Origin: Luzula sylvatica
Taxonomy: Eukaryota; Streptophyta; Magnoliopsida; Poales; Juncaceae
Assembly: GCA_946800325.1 (NCBI GenBank)
Contig: OX326960.1
Location: 11,568,893 to 11,632,892, forward strand
Reading direction: 5' to 3'
Length of the DNA stretch: 64,000 nt
Shown: positions 34,376 through 46,569 of the stretch, one piece after another
How the letters are laid out: each line of letters begins with the position of its first letter
How positions within the stretch are numbered: position 1 is the stretch's first letter
Notes under the pieces: model-generated
Told to the model about the DNA's origin: nothing
The model's database searches: none
Seen by the model: the letters and a program-made list of their open reading frames with translations, nothing else
Program-made: the position numbers and the translations under genes

Positions 34376-37040
34376 AGAGATGGGATCGTGGGAAGTTTGT
34401 GTTGGAGCGCAATGAGTCATGTGTCCTGCCTGAATGATAGCTTTTGGGCTTGGTGTATATTATTTGATTGGATCCTAATGGCCTGATTGAGAGTAAGGAA
34501 ACGTGACGATAATGGCATGTTTGACTTTAATAAAATAACATGTCATTAACCAGCCACGTAAATACTTTACTTTTGTGTTTGATTTTGATATAACCATAAT
34601 GGCATGTTTGGTTGGACCCTAAAAATTATTTTTTTCAATTTTTCAAATCAATTAACATCATCGTATCGTATTACAATTTACAACTAGTACAATAACACAG
34701 CCATTGTGTTTTACAATTTACATCATTGTATTTTAAAAAATTAACACCCAAACCAATTTTCATGACATAAACCATGAAATAAACAAATTACAAAATAAAA
34801 ATGTTGATGTAATTCAATTTCTTGTATTATTTTAAAAGAGAAAAATATAATCATACATATTTAGAACAAAATCTTCCTATATCATGGGACAATTGAATAA
34901 ATAATCTCTCAACTAAAACATCCATTAGATCCAGTACAGTAGCATCATATCATCATTTTCATTTTAACCATTAAATAATGATACGTAAAAAAATTTAAGT
35001 CATTGATTTTATGACATGTTTTCGGCATTATTAGATAATCATACCCTACATGAATAACCCTGACTATTATTATTGGTTATCTTCATGCTATTAAATTAAG
35101 TGTATTCGTTTGTTTATCATTTTACATTATATTACATGATCAAATATGATTGTAGTGAAATATGAAAATTTTATATATGAAATACTAAAAAAATAATATA
35201 TAATATTATAAATCATATAACGTATATTAATATTATTTGTAGAACTTTAATTTTAAAAATCTATCAAATATATTTGTTTCAATTTTCTCTTTATTTTGAC
35301 ATCCATATTAACATAATTCATACATACCAATTTTCCTTATTTCAATTTGTAAGATATTATGTTAGAAAATACGATGCACAAAATACATATTTGCATAATA
35401 AAATTTTAAGTCCTATGATTTACTTTTAAAATGTTATAACTATATGAATCATATATAATACTAAGTAGGTTATATTTGTGTTTTTGTTTTTTCATAAAAT
35501 TAAGTTATATATGAAATATTATTATACAACGACCCAATAAATATAATAATTTGATACAAAAAGTACATCCTTGTACAAATATCATACATATAAATAAAAT
35601 ATTATTTGATTTTTTCTGATTTCTCTGTTCACAGAAGATGGTGAAGTAAATCAGACCCTATACATCTAAATTTAGCAAATTGGATACTATACATCATAAA
35701 ATAGGCATGCTTCTCGTAACATAATTTTTTTATGAAAAAGAAAGTTGTGATCATATAAAATTAATGGACTCCACATTATAAAAAAAAAGTATTTAATTAT
35801 TTTTTGTGAGGTGTCTGGCTCTAGAAGCATGATTATTGGCTTGGGATATTTTGTCATTATTGTTAATCATGAATAAATATTTCTATTCTTATTAAATATA
35901 AACTTAATTTAGAAATTAACTCAATTTTTATTATTTTCTTACAATTTTGTACAATTGGTTGAACTATTTCGTTAGATTATAGTATGGGACAAAATTTGAA
36001 TCATTGACTAACTATTGATAATTTATTTGTAAATATTTATGTGCTTATTTTTTTTAAATAAATTCTGAAGATGTATTTAGTTGGTAAAAAAGTAAAAAAA
36101 AAAAAATTAAGTTGAATCATCTAAATGTGATTATTGTATTTGGACAACATACCACACCTTTTCACACACCAAATTTTGAATATATCCTACCACATTTTCT
36201 AAAACTAAATCCTTAATATATCATGAAACACCAAACCCTTCAATAAAACTAATATATTTGGACAACCATACAAAAAAAAGCAAGGGTTCAAATGATCAAT
36301 TGCATCAAACGGTTTGAAACAGAGTAGGTGTTCAAAATATTTGGCCAATGAACGAGTCAAAGAATGTTTGAAACTTCATAGAGGGTAAATACAAGAAATT
36401 CAATTAAATCAAAAAAAGTATTCAATGAACGATGCTGCTTGCCTTTGGATGCCATGTTGAGAATATTTCCTAAATCTCCAGAGCTGAATTTTATTTTTGG
36501 TTCAATTGATTTAGATATGTAAATCAGCAAGTTCAGCATAACAAAGAGACCACAATACCTAAAAAAGGTAAAATTTATTGCAAAATCCTTATACATAGCA
36601 ATAAGTTATTGTGATAAATTCATTTTGCAAATAGGTATTTTGGATAATTCAGTTAGAATCAATTGATTAACTTCAGATTATTCTTTCAATTCTGTGTTTT
36701 TTGCATTTTGATGCTGAAACCTACTCTCTTATGTATAAGAATTTTGCAATATCTTTGACCTTTTTTAGGTATTGTGGTATATTGATTATATCTATTATGC
36801 TAATATGGATTGTTTAACCTCTCTAAATCAATAGAATAAAATGAGACTAGCTCTAGACATTCAAAGCAATTTTCAATACATAAACAAATAGCAAAACTAA
36901 ATTTTCATTAAATCAATTTCTTATGTTGTGTTAAAAGATAAAAAAATATTTACACATATTTACAACAAGATCCTCTGATATTGGACAATTGAATAAAGAA
37001 CCCTATACTAAATAAACAATTACTAATAGACCCAGAGCTC
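34376..37040. other. Backbone block, no gene
   Basis: The block repeats 14320-15480, 9660-10590 and 16490-17300. It keeps the uninterrupted copia target near 35455 and the uninterrupted site for the Athila-type element near 36950. The minus-strand SSGDLGNILNMASKGKQH reading at about 36415-36510 is shared with 16775-16860. Confidence 0.5.
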
Positions 37041-37049
37041 AACCCAAAT

Positions 37050-37602
37050 CCATACATGGTCCTCCTTGCCTTTTGAGAGCATCTTTACCACGCTCTCAAG
37101 AAATATCTTGAATTGCTGCTGATTTCATGGGCGTTTTCTCTAAGATAGCCTGAATTGCAATCTTGGTGAATCCACGACCGACATTGTTGAAGAAGAAATT
37201 GGCCTGTAATTAAAGATCCATAATAAAATTAAGCTGTTTTTTTTTAAGGAAAAAAGGCCCTGTCAGGACCTATTCTTATGAAATTAAGCTGTTAGTCGTT
37301 ATCTCAAAGAAACTTAATTTGAGTAAACAAAGGAAGTAAATAGTAATACCTGATGAGAAAGAGAGAATCCATGGGCGTTATCTCAAAGCACCTTCTGGTG
37401 CTTCCTCTTTGATCCGACTTTACCCACAACCCGACATTGTTGAAGCAATTAGCCTGTAATTGAAGAACGATAATCAAATTAAGATGTTAATCGATATTTC
37501 AAAAGCTAAATAAACTTAATTTGAGCAGAGAAAGGAAGCAATACCTTGTGAGAAAGCAAACGAGGGAGAAGGAGAGAATGAAATGAAAACCTGCAGTCCA
37601 AA
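37050..37602 (-). pseudogene. Histone H4-derived pseudogene, copy 5
   Basis: Exon 1 ends CTCACAAG before GTATTG. The proximal module (about 37450-37365) is short. The distal part (about 37205-37050) ends with DALKRQGG then, one base out of frame, a TGTATGGATTTGGG stretch. Histone H4 ends ALKRQGRTLYGFGG, so this copy retains the very C-terminus that the others have lost. The second intron is interrupted by a 42-base insertion at 37239-37280. Non-functional. Confidence 0.75.
37239..37280 (-). mobile_element. Tiny LINE-tail-like insertion
   Basis: A 42-base insertion is flanked by an exact 13-bp duplication, AAATTAAGCTGTT (37226-37238 and 37281-37293). On the minus strand it reads GGTCCTGACAGGGCC, then pyrimidines, then a poly(A) run. 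This is the outcome expected from an extremely 5'-truncated LINE insertion. Confidence 0.6.
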
Positions 37603-37628
37603 GTGACGAATAAAATGCTGGATGGGGG

Positions 37629-37736
37629 TTATTTATGGAGGAGATGGGTTTGGGTTGTTGATTATAAACCGTTGGATTGCAAATAATTAGACGGACGAGA
37701 TGGACAAGAAGAAGTTGTGCAGATGGATGACGTGGC
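37629..37736 (-). promoter_or_regulatory. H4-type promoter of copy 5
   Basis: The TATA box is at 37629-37638 and the ATCCAACGGTTTATA motif is at about 37665-37680. The minus strand at 37720-37736 reads GCCACGTCATCCATCTG, the best-kept ACGTCA hexamer of the family. Confidence 0.6.
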
Positions 37737-37739
37737 AGA

Positions 37740-38347
37740 GGTGGGATTGAGGGAAGTTGTTTTTGCCTAATTATAAACAACGACGGGATTGAATATTAAC
37801 CGTTGTTTTTCAGTTTGGTCCATATTATTTGATTGGATCTTATTGGCCTGAATTAGGCATTGAGATAACAAACAGTTGTGCTACTCGGCCGGAAAGGATG
37901 GATAATTATATATTTCGTTCTAAAACAAATTATTAATTACAATAATTATAATAATATAATATTAAAATAAATTTCTTTTTTTATTATATTAAGATCGTCA
38001 TATTATTATAACTCGTTATTTATAATCATGCATTTATTTTACAATATAATTATGTGGTGATAAAAAAAGCTGGTTTTACTCAAATATTAATACATTAATT
38101 GATTAATAAAACTTCGGTCTTGTTAATACATTATGTGGTGATAACTTCATGTGGTATTTATAAATTTATAATTCAAAAATAATAATATTATTTTATACAT
38201 GTTTATAAGTAAGAAGTTATTTATTTTTAATAGATGAGCAATTATTCTCGGTCTTGTTAAGTTTTGAAAAATTGAATATTAAAGTTGTTTACGGGATGTT
38301 TGTTTTGCAGTAACTGCAGCAGTTATTGTATTGGACCATTTTTTATT
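37740..38347. other. AT-rich spacer, no gene
   Basis: Nothing is recognisable beyond simple AT-rich sequence. Confidence 0.4.
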
Positions 38348-38355
38348 GTTTGGCT

Positions 38356-39167
38356 CAATGTTGTAAAATACGGAAAACGATACGGAACGGTCGGAGCCGT
38401 TTTATGGGAATATCGTAAAACAGTCGTAAAACGGTAAAAATCGGTGAAAAAACGGTCACCGAAATCGATAATAATTTAATTAAAATTTATGAATAAAACA
38501 AAAAATATATAATAATTTAATTTTTTAATAATAAAAAAACATAAACAATGTCCAACATAAGTATAACATCAAAACGAATGTCTAACATAAATGTAACATC
38601 AACATATAAATTAAAAAAAAAAAAAAAAAACTTAAGCGTAAAATCAATAACATCATTTAGGACCAAATACGTCGTAGTTGATTCCTCGTTAATGACGAAT
38701 TTCATATTTTCCTCATCCGTTGCCATATCAAATTAGCACACGCAGTCACAATTCGTGCATAAGAGATTAACTTTTGTTGTGAAGAAGAAGAGAACAGTCA
38801 TTGTCGTAAATTAAACCGAGTCAACGTCTTTCTTTAGTCAATCATGAAGAACTGAAGAATGAAGCATCTCAATCAATGTCGTGAAGTTGAAGAAGAACTA
38901 AAACAGAGACTCGGTGAAAAAGAAATCATGTGTCGAGAAAAATAACTGCCCAAAAAAAAAAAAAAAAATCGGGCCCAAAATCATTAGAAAAAAAAATCGG
39001 TATGTAAAATGGGTTAAAAAAAAAATTCGGTCAAAAAAACGATCAAATACGGTGAAAAAACGTTTGACCGTTTTTTGAAACATTACGGCAAAAAACGGAA
39101 CGGTCTTCCACCTTAATACCGTTTTTCGACCGTTTTTCGATATTTTTCAGTGTTTTTTACAACATTG
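38356..39167 (-). mobile_element. hAT deletion derivative, 812 bp
   Basis: Ends CAATGTTGTAAAAT and TTTTACAACATTG are inverted repeats. The 8-bp flanks are GTTTGGCT (38348-38355) and GTTTGGTT (39168-39175), one mismatch, as for hAT elements. Both ends match those of the element at 57022-58172 in opposite orientation, including subterminal ACGGT repeats. A short minus-strand reading from a Met at 38726 (MATDEENMKFVINEES) is of unknown meaning. No complete transposase. Confidence 0.82.
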
Positions 39168-39175
39168 GTTTGGTT

Positions 39176-41017
39176 CAATGTATTTTATCAAACTACTACA
39201 ACTCATATTTCATTGTTATTCCATTTTTTTGTAAGTCAACATTCCCTCATAACAACGAGAAGTGGAGATACTGCAGAAAAATAACTCGATGGGAGAAATT
39301 TAAACTACCTCGTCGCCTCTCTGCCCGCCGCCCCTCTCCTCCTTCTGCTCGCCTCTCTTGAACTGTAAAAATTGAATCCGGATTCGTGGATTTTTTTTCT
39401 TCTGTGAAAAAATTGATTTATGTATATGGTTCTGGGTGGAATAGTATTTGTACATATTTTTTTTCAATGGCACTCGACGATTGCTTGTCGTTGACGGTAT
39501 CCTATGTTTTTACATAATTTTTATTTTATTTCCCTCTTAGAATTTGAATGCTTGTGCTTGTCCTTGCACCATTTAGTTCAAATTTGCTCAAGTTAAATTA
39601 GAAATTCTTTAAATAGGAATGGTTTTAAAGAAATTATTTAAATCAGAATGTAGTTTTAATCTTTGAAATCGTGTCTAGTGATTCTAATAATAAAAAAAAA
39701 AATAGTGAGCCTTGTTCACATGATATTTCAAATAATTAAACAAATTAAATTATAGTAAAATAAAAAAATAAAAAAAGTATATACCATATACTTCCCCTGG
39801 TTATAATACCCATTAACTAATCAGTAATTTAAACTGGATACATCTAGCTCATGTTCTAGTATCAAGTATTATTGAAAAATAGCATGGTTTCAAGTAGTTT
39901 TTTCTAAACGCTACGCAACATCAATATAACTTAGTTTCGAGACAAAACGTTACACATGTTGCAGTTTTGTTGCTCGTTACGATTAAATAAAATACTTTTA
40001 GATTAATTTATAAAAAATCAAATAAATTTAATTAAGAAAAATTATTTCATCAAAACTTTAATAATTAGAAAGTGTTTTGGTTGATAAATAAATAAAAAAT
40101 CGTCTCTAATTTAGGTAGAGATGTTTCGACTTGTTGAAGATGTTCATTTTCATATATTCCATCAATTATTTTATTCGCTATAAATTATATCGTCCGCAAT
40201 AGCTCTCACAATTGTGTACGCTACTCATTATCATTACGAAAAATAATCGCACGTCATGGATCGCTACACTCTATTTGTAACATTGGAAATAGTGAACCGA
40301 GTTCACATGATATTTTCAAATGGAAAATTATATCTTGTCTCTCCATTTTCCCACAAATTCATGATGAGTCATGAATTCATGATTAACATCCCAATTAGCA
40401 AAATCAATTAACAATTAATTCATAATTACCAAAAAAGTTAATATGAAATTAAGGTCCCTACCGATTAAAATTAAATTGGAATATTCAAAAAATAGGAAAT
40501 CTGAATTTATCGTTAATTGATAGAAATAATCAATAAGTTAATCATGAATTGTTTACTCATCGTGATATTACATAGGAAAATGAGAGGACATAGTAGAAAG
40601 CCTCTTTCCAAATACCATGACATGAATTTTAACATATTCGTATCACTTTTTCTTTATTTATTTTTAACCGTAATGGGTCTTTATGAATAAATAAAATATC
40701 CATTACACAGAAAGAAACCGGGTGTATTGTTCTAATTCAAAGAACACTCGTGTTGCGCGTCGAGAATGTTAATTTTGTTTTCATTGTAATATAAACTGTA
40801 GATAAGTATGATAATATAAACCGGGTTGTCCCTTTTGTGTTTTATTGATTTAGGGAAGTTAAACAAGCCAGTTCAGCGCATAGAGAGACCAAAATATCTA
40901 AAAGAAGAAAATTTATTGAAAAATCCTTAATAAATAACATAGCAAGAAAATTCAAAACAAGAATTGCAAATTTAATCTGAAGTTAATCAATTTATTCTAA
41001 TTATATTATCCGCGAGC
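39176..41017. other. AT-rich DNA, no gene
   Basis: A short pyrimidine-rich stretch at 39310-39360 is unrecognised. The right part (40840-41010) resembles the flanks of the BPM-like fragments. Confidence 0.4.
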
Positions 41018-41168
41018 TCTTTTAGAATATTTTGGCAGCCTCGAGCCAAATGTTCAAATTCTTCGATTCTCATTATTGCTGCGAGATTATTAGGAGAGGA
41101 CGCTACAAATTTGAAGCATTGCCAAGTTCTTCACTTCGATGATCCGTGACGAGTTCATTTCACACTCA
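41018..41168 (-). pseudogene. BPM-like C-terminal fragment, shorter copy
   Basis: The minus strand reads SRIIEVKN, then after an internal deletion CFKFVASSPNN, EEFEHLARGCQNILKELA. It is the paralogue of 16221-16440 and preserves a more canonical LKEL end. Only a fragment of a BTB/POZ-MATH-like protein is present. Confidence 0.58.
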
Positions 41169-41387
41169 TTATACCAAATAAATGAGCTTGAAATTCCTTT
41201 GAGTAATTGTTGTCGTTAATGGACCGAGGAGGTTGCGATTAATCCATATTTTATCCTGACTTAAAATTCCTTTGAGCAATGTTATTGAGTATTTCATGTT
41301 CACATCATCTATTTATAAATCTGCATGATTTGATTATAAATCAAAATGGAACTCCTTGAAGATAAAGCACGAGTGCTATTATTCTAA

Positions 41388-41440
41388 CTAGGATAGTGCT
41401 TGCGCCACACGATGAAGATGCTAATTATATTGTTAGTTTA
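41388..41440 (-). mobile_element. Worn Helitron-like terminus
   Basis: CTAG followed by GATAGTGCTTGCGCCAC resembles the minus-strand Helitron end (GC-rich arm then CACTATC-CTAG). The same worn terminus lies at 22630-22652, directly beside the younger Helitron-like insertion. The hairpin is no longer intact. Confidence 0.35.
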
Positions 41441-41791
41441 ATATGAATCTATCATTTACGATGATGAATACAATGCCATTTCATAATAAAATTATATCAC
41501 GCTATATTGAGATCATTATATTTTACAATTCATCTATGTACGATATAATTATATTTGAGATATAATATAATTTTACAAAAAAAAAAATATGACAAAATCA
41601 TTAGTTCATTATTAATCTAAATAGTTCAAGCAATAATAAATCTAGAAGTTGCAAATCATATCATGTGTATGTAGGCTTTATGCATCATTCAATGATTATA
41701 TAATACTAACGGAAAATTTATTTCATTACAAAAATACACTAAACTTGTACATGATATTACGTTAATTTTTTCTTCTTATATTCAATTATAT

Positions 41792-42756
41792 TAGGGATGT
41801 CAATGGGGCGGGTCGGGGTCGGGGCAAGTACTCCCCATACCCGCCCCGCCTTTCGCGGGGATTCCCCGCCCCAAACCCCGTTTAATTCACGGACAAATTT
41901 TATGTCCCATCCCCGCCCCGCGGGGATCCCCATCCCCGTTAGGAATCCCATGACCCGTCAAATTGACATAAAAATCGAAAATTTATTTTATTTAATACTT
42001 AAAAATAATTACTCGAATCTAAAATATCATATAAATTACAATTCAAAGAAACATAAAAAATAACAACCAAATATCATTTTTTAAACCATTCAATATGTCA
42101 TGCAAATTTAATACAAATATTACTCAAATCCTAAGACACAAATGTCTTTTGAAAATTTTACTCAAATCCTAGAACATAAAAAGAAAAGTTGGCTTCCAAA
42201 CAACTTAGTCATATATATATATTTATCCAAATTCCAATTCAAAAAAAATAATCATGAAAAATTTACTCACATTCAAACCTCCGTCTAAAGAAGAAAACTG
42301 TAAACTAATTAGGGATATTAAAGTTTATGAGAAAAGTCAATAGAGGAAAGAAACATAATAATGTAAATTGAAAAATTGATAATATTGAAATTATCAATAG
42401 TACGGAAAGTAAAAAGATATAAAGTAAATTTTTAAAGGACAAAATATAATTTATAATTTTTTTAAATGGCAAGTACAGATTTAGAATTTTTTAAACTAAC
42501 AATTTATAATTTAGAAATATATTTATAATTTTAAATTTGGGGTTCCGCGACGCATGTGACGGGATAACCCGTGGGGCACGGGGCAGGGTAACCCATGGGG
42601 CGGGGCTATCTATCCCCATACCCACCCCATCCCCGCATCCGGGGCAAACTCCTCACCCCATCCCCACCCCGCGGGGCAAGTAATCGGGGATTCCCCGTCC
42701 CATTCGGGTCGGGTCCCCACGGGGATGGGGATTCCCCACCCCCATTGACATCCCTA
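41792..42756. mobile_element. hAT-type MITE with GC-rich ends, 965 bp
   Basis: Terminal inverted repeats TAGGGATGTCAATGGGG and CCCCATTGACATCCCTA are flanked by an exact 8-bp duplication, AATTATAT (41784-41791 and 42757-42764). Related sequence near 23720 is uninterrupted. About 150 bases at each end are rich in GGGGCGGG/CCCCGCCCC while the core is AT-rich. No transposase reading is seen. Confidence 0.9.
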
Positions 42757-42764
42757 AATTATAT

Positions 42765-43470
42765 AGCTATTATGTATGATTTCTTATTTTGATTTGAAAC
42801 TTAATCCTTTATTTTTGAAGTGTTTGTATTTCAACGTCAAAAGTATTCAAAAGTATTTGATAAGGATCACTAAAATATTCTTCGTAATTGTTTCAAACTA
42901 AAATATTCGGATCTTAAATGAACTTTTTTTTGTTTAAACTCTTACAACTGAGAAAATTTCTCAATTTAACCATATTATACAAATATATAAAGTTTTATTT
43001 TTGAATTTAATATCATCTCGTATTTCATCTCTATCATCCTAGCAATTATATACTACATTCCTTAAATTGTATAATATGGTCTCAGATCTTAAAAGGTGGT
43101 AAATACAATAATGTTTGAAGCTTTAAAGGTGGTAAATACAATAATGTTTGAAGCTTTAAAGGGGGTAAATACAAGAATTTATTAACTTGGTATTATTGCA
43201 AATAGCATGCTATTTTGGATTATTTTGTTAGAATCAATTTATTAACTTCATATTATTGTTTGTTTCAATTCTGTTTTTTGTTTGCATGTTGTTGCCACTA
43301 TAGCTGAAACCTACTCTATATATAAGAATTTGCAATATCATTGAACAAAATAAGAATAGCTCTAGAGATTCAAAGCATTTTTCAAGACATAAATATTGAA
43401 ACTAAACTAAATATTGATTAATTCAATTCCTTGTATTATATTCAAAGAAAAAGATAGAAAAATATTTACA
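42765..43470. other. AT-rich backbone, no gene
   Basis: A local repeat of TTTGAAGCTTTAAAGG.GGTAAATACAA lies near 43095-43170. The right part resembles 36600-36950, the flank that precedes H4 copies. Confidence 0.45.
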
Positions 43471-43475
43471 CATAT

Positions 43476-44987
43476 TGATAGCGGACTTTTTGCACGTCTA
43501 AAACGCGTATCGTTGTTTTAAAGTCCCGTAATATCAAACAAGTGAATTATATGGTTGTATAGCAGAAAATAATAGATTCGTTCCACAGGGAGCTATTGCG
43601 TCAAAATAGGATTAAACTTCAGATCTTTAAAATAATTATTTCGAAGATTCCAAAATTAATGAAAATTTGTGTAGAGGTAGTTCTGAATATTATCAAATGT
43701 ATCCTAAAATTTCAAACAATTTGGACAACGGAATAAAAAGTTATTAACGAATTACAATCAGGTCTCTGAAAAACAGTCCCCTGGAAACAGCAGGTTTTCA
43801 GTTTAAGTGACAGTTTTCAAAAAATCATATCAATTCGAATATTTCATGAAATTCTACAATTCAAAAAGTTCCCGAAACTAGAAATCCAGATCTACGCAGA
43901 ACAAAAAGAGAACAAAAATATCACACAAAGAGAGACAAAGATTGAATGCAAGAAACAAGATTTAGAACAAAGATTTAATTCACACAAGATTCTTTACACA
44001 ACTTGAAACTTCAATCACCATACAAGAAATTCAAGACATGAAAAGAAAACACCTAGAATGAGAGGTGAGCTTCGTCGTGTCAAGAAGAGCTTCGTTCCAG
44101 TCTAGTGCAATCAATCGAGGCTTGAGTCGCTAGGAAGCTAGGACAACCCAAGGGTTTCTTGTTCGAAGAAAAGTCGACTCTCCCGGATGAAGAAAGCTTC
44201 GAGTCCGTTTTGAGTGAAGAAAGAACACGATTAAATCGAGGAAGGAGAGGTTACCGAATGAAGAAAGCTTCGAGTTCGGTAATGGAGAAAGCTCCACTCG
44301 CAATCCCGATGAAAACCGGATGAAGGAAGCTTCGAGTCCGATTGTATTCCTAGACTTTTCTTTGATCGGGACGATTCACCGGATGAAGAAAGCTTCGAGT
44401 CCGGCAAACAATCACTTGAGAATTCGATTTAGTTCTTGAATGGTTCTTGAGCGGTTCTTGAAAGTTCTTGGAAGTGCTTAGAGAGAATGGGAGAGAGAGA
44501 GAGAGAGAGAGAAAGTGGGGGGGAAGAAGTGCTCCAAGGAGCGTAACTCTGCCCATAGGCCTTGGGGTCTTATTTATAGTGTCATTGGGGCTTTCCCATT
44601 GGCCGAGAGATGGGTGAGAGGATTGAGGGTAGTTGGGGGTGGTAGGTGAGGTAGGTGGGGCTGTAGAGTGGCAATTGTGTGAGTGGTTTTCGAGTAGAGT
44701 TTGGTGCAATCTCTTATGTTGATGATTATTTGCCTTCTCCTTCACACGTGTACCGAATTGGTCGGTATGATATATCGATTTTAACGGCGCGAGGAGACGA
44801 AGGCAACTACTCTCTTGGATTGCCGAGAATTTCCACCTAAAACCTGTAATTAAGCAATAAAACACACTTAGTGAAGAAATATTCTTGTTATCTCAAATAT
44901 GAACAATTGTATATATAAAGTTGTGATTCAAAAGGGCTAAAATCCCCAAATTAGATATCAAAAAGGTGATTTATTTTCCTCTTATCA
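43476..44987 (-). repeat. 3' LTR of Athila-type element
   Basis: The 1512-bp LTR is the 3' copy because the element reads on the minus strand. It carries four copies of a 24-base imperfect palindrome at 44184, 44255, 44317 and 44380, and a GA microsatellite near 44490. A TATA-like ACTATAAATAAGACC lies on the minus strand near 44570-44584. ORFs inside it are not regarded as genes. Confidence 0.93.
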
Positions 44988-45005
44988 AATACCCCCATAC
45001 TTAAA
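44988..45005 (-). other. Polypurine tract of Athila-type element
   Basis: The minus strand reads TTAAGTATGGGGGTATT directly before the 3' LTR. Confidence 0.7.
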
Positions 45006-46499
45006 CTCTTGATCGTCCTCGATCATGATGAGCATAAAAATCAAGCACAAAGAAAAATGCATGTATAGGTTTTATTGAAATTATATTCATCGATCTCAAA
45101 ACTCAATTCTCACGAGATAATTGTTTACCCTTATCATAATCACTAATATTGAAAGAGATAAGTTTGAGTTATATTAGAATCTATTTTCAATGAATTGCAC
45201 CAATTCGAAGAGTTTATTAGAGCAAATGATCTCAACCGAAAAAGATGATTAAACACCATCATTCAATTCTTTTCACTCCACAATTCACAAGGATTATCAT
45301 GAAAAAGCATTAATGAAAACCAATTTTTCCATTTTGCAAAAATCATTTCTTAAATGTAATTTGTCACTTTTAAACCGTTCGGTACGTTAGTACTTGGTTC
45401 ATCTTCGATTTCTACTAAATTTTCCCAACTTGCGCTCGATTTTTGAACTCCTTTTCTTTCTTTTTTATTCTTTTTATTCTTCTTCTTTTATTCTTTTTAT
45501 TTTTTTTCTTTTGTTCGTTATTGCTTTCGATGGTCCCCATGCGTGTCCTTTGGGATAACAAGTGGTCATGACTCACACCACTCATTACTTAGTAAAACCC
45601 CATGGATCCGTGCAATCTTTAGCCAACAAGTGGTCATGACTCACACCACTCATTACTTAATCAATCGCACGGACTCGACAATCGAAAGCGCTTCAATCCG
45701 TGATTGTAGAAAACTTTTTCGCATCGACTCTTGATCATGACTCACACCAAGAACCGGCTACTTTGGTTTACTACGACTCATGCACCCCTTTAGCCAACAA
45801 GTGGTCATGACTCACACCACTCATTACTTAATCAAGGTGCATGAGCTCATCGAATCAAGCTTTGAGCGCAAATTGGTTCCCGTTAGTGTAATTTCGAATC
45901 CCCATGAACGGTCGGGCCCTTTAAGTGCAAATGGTCAAATTTTAGATTCAAGCAAAACTTACTAAATTGGTTCAAACAAAACTTTTTAGAAATTCCAAGT
46001 TCAAAATGGGTTTATTTATTGAAAATGGTGTGTCATGTAAATCAAGGATTGATCAATTTGTCAAAAACTCATGAATTTAGTGAATTCATTGATTAGGGTT
46101 TGAATCCCCAAAAGAATCTCTTCAAGATCTCAATCAACTCCTTCAAATATTTGTGAAAATTTGTTTTAAAAATCGATGATTTATTCAATGAGGTGGAGAA
46201 AAACCATTTTTTTTAACAAGTATTTTAAGTGCTTAAAAATCGAGGACGATCACGAAAAATTGATTTAAAATATGATATATACATTGGTGGTAGAATTTTT
46301 TAATTTTTAAAATTTTTTAAAATTTTCAATTTTCATAAAAGCAAAATAAAAGCATAAAAGAAAAATAAAAGCGAATATATACAAAGGAAATCCAAATATT
46401 ATCCCCCCCACACTTATTTCCAAGCTTGTCCTCAAGCGAAAAGATACGAAAAAAAAATGTTGACTAAAATAGAAAAAAGATGGATAGATAAAACCTGAA

Positions 46500-46550
46500 T
46501 TTTTTTGGTGCGTGGGTTGCCTCCCAACTAGCGCCCTTTCTTTTACGTCT
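46500..46550 (-). other. Conserved GGGAGGCAACCCA hairpin motif
   Basis: The minus strand reads GGGCGCTAGTTGGGAGGCAACCCACGC. The TGGGAGGCAACCCA hairpin after the coding region is, to my knowledge, a recurrent motif of Athila and related plant gypsy elements. It supports the lineage call despite the absence of pol. Confidence 0.5.
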
Positions 46551-46569
46551 TTGGGCTAGACACCCAAAG

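Larger units (their letters stand above)
44988..46569 (-). other. 3' non-coding region of Athila-type element
   Basis: This 1.58-kb region has no domain. It holds three copies of a CAAGTGGTCATGACTCACAC repeat (about 45568, 45628, 45796). It also contains conserved Athila/Tat-like motifs and a second polypurine-like run (minus-strand AAGTGTGGGGGGG at about 46404-46416). Confidence 0.75.

Noticed and set aside
44350..44865. 171-residue ORF on the minus strand
   Set aside because: It lies wholly inside the LTR, recurs shortened in the other LTR because of the GA-repeat difference, and shows no domain.
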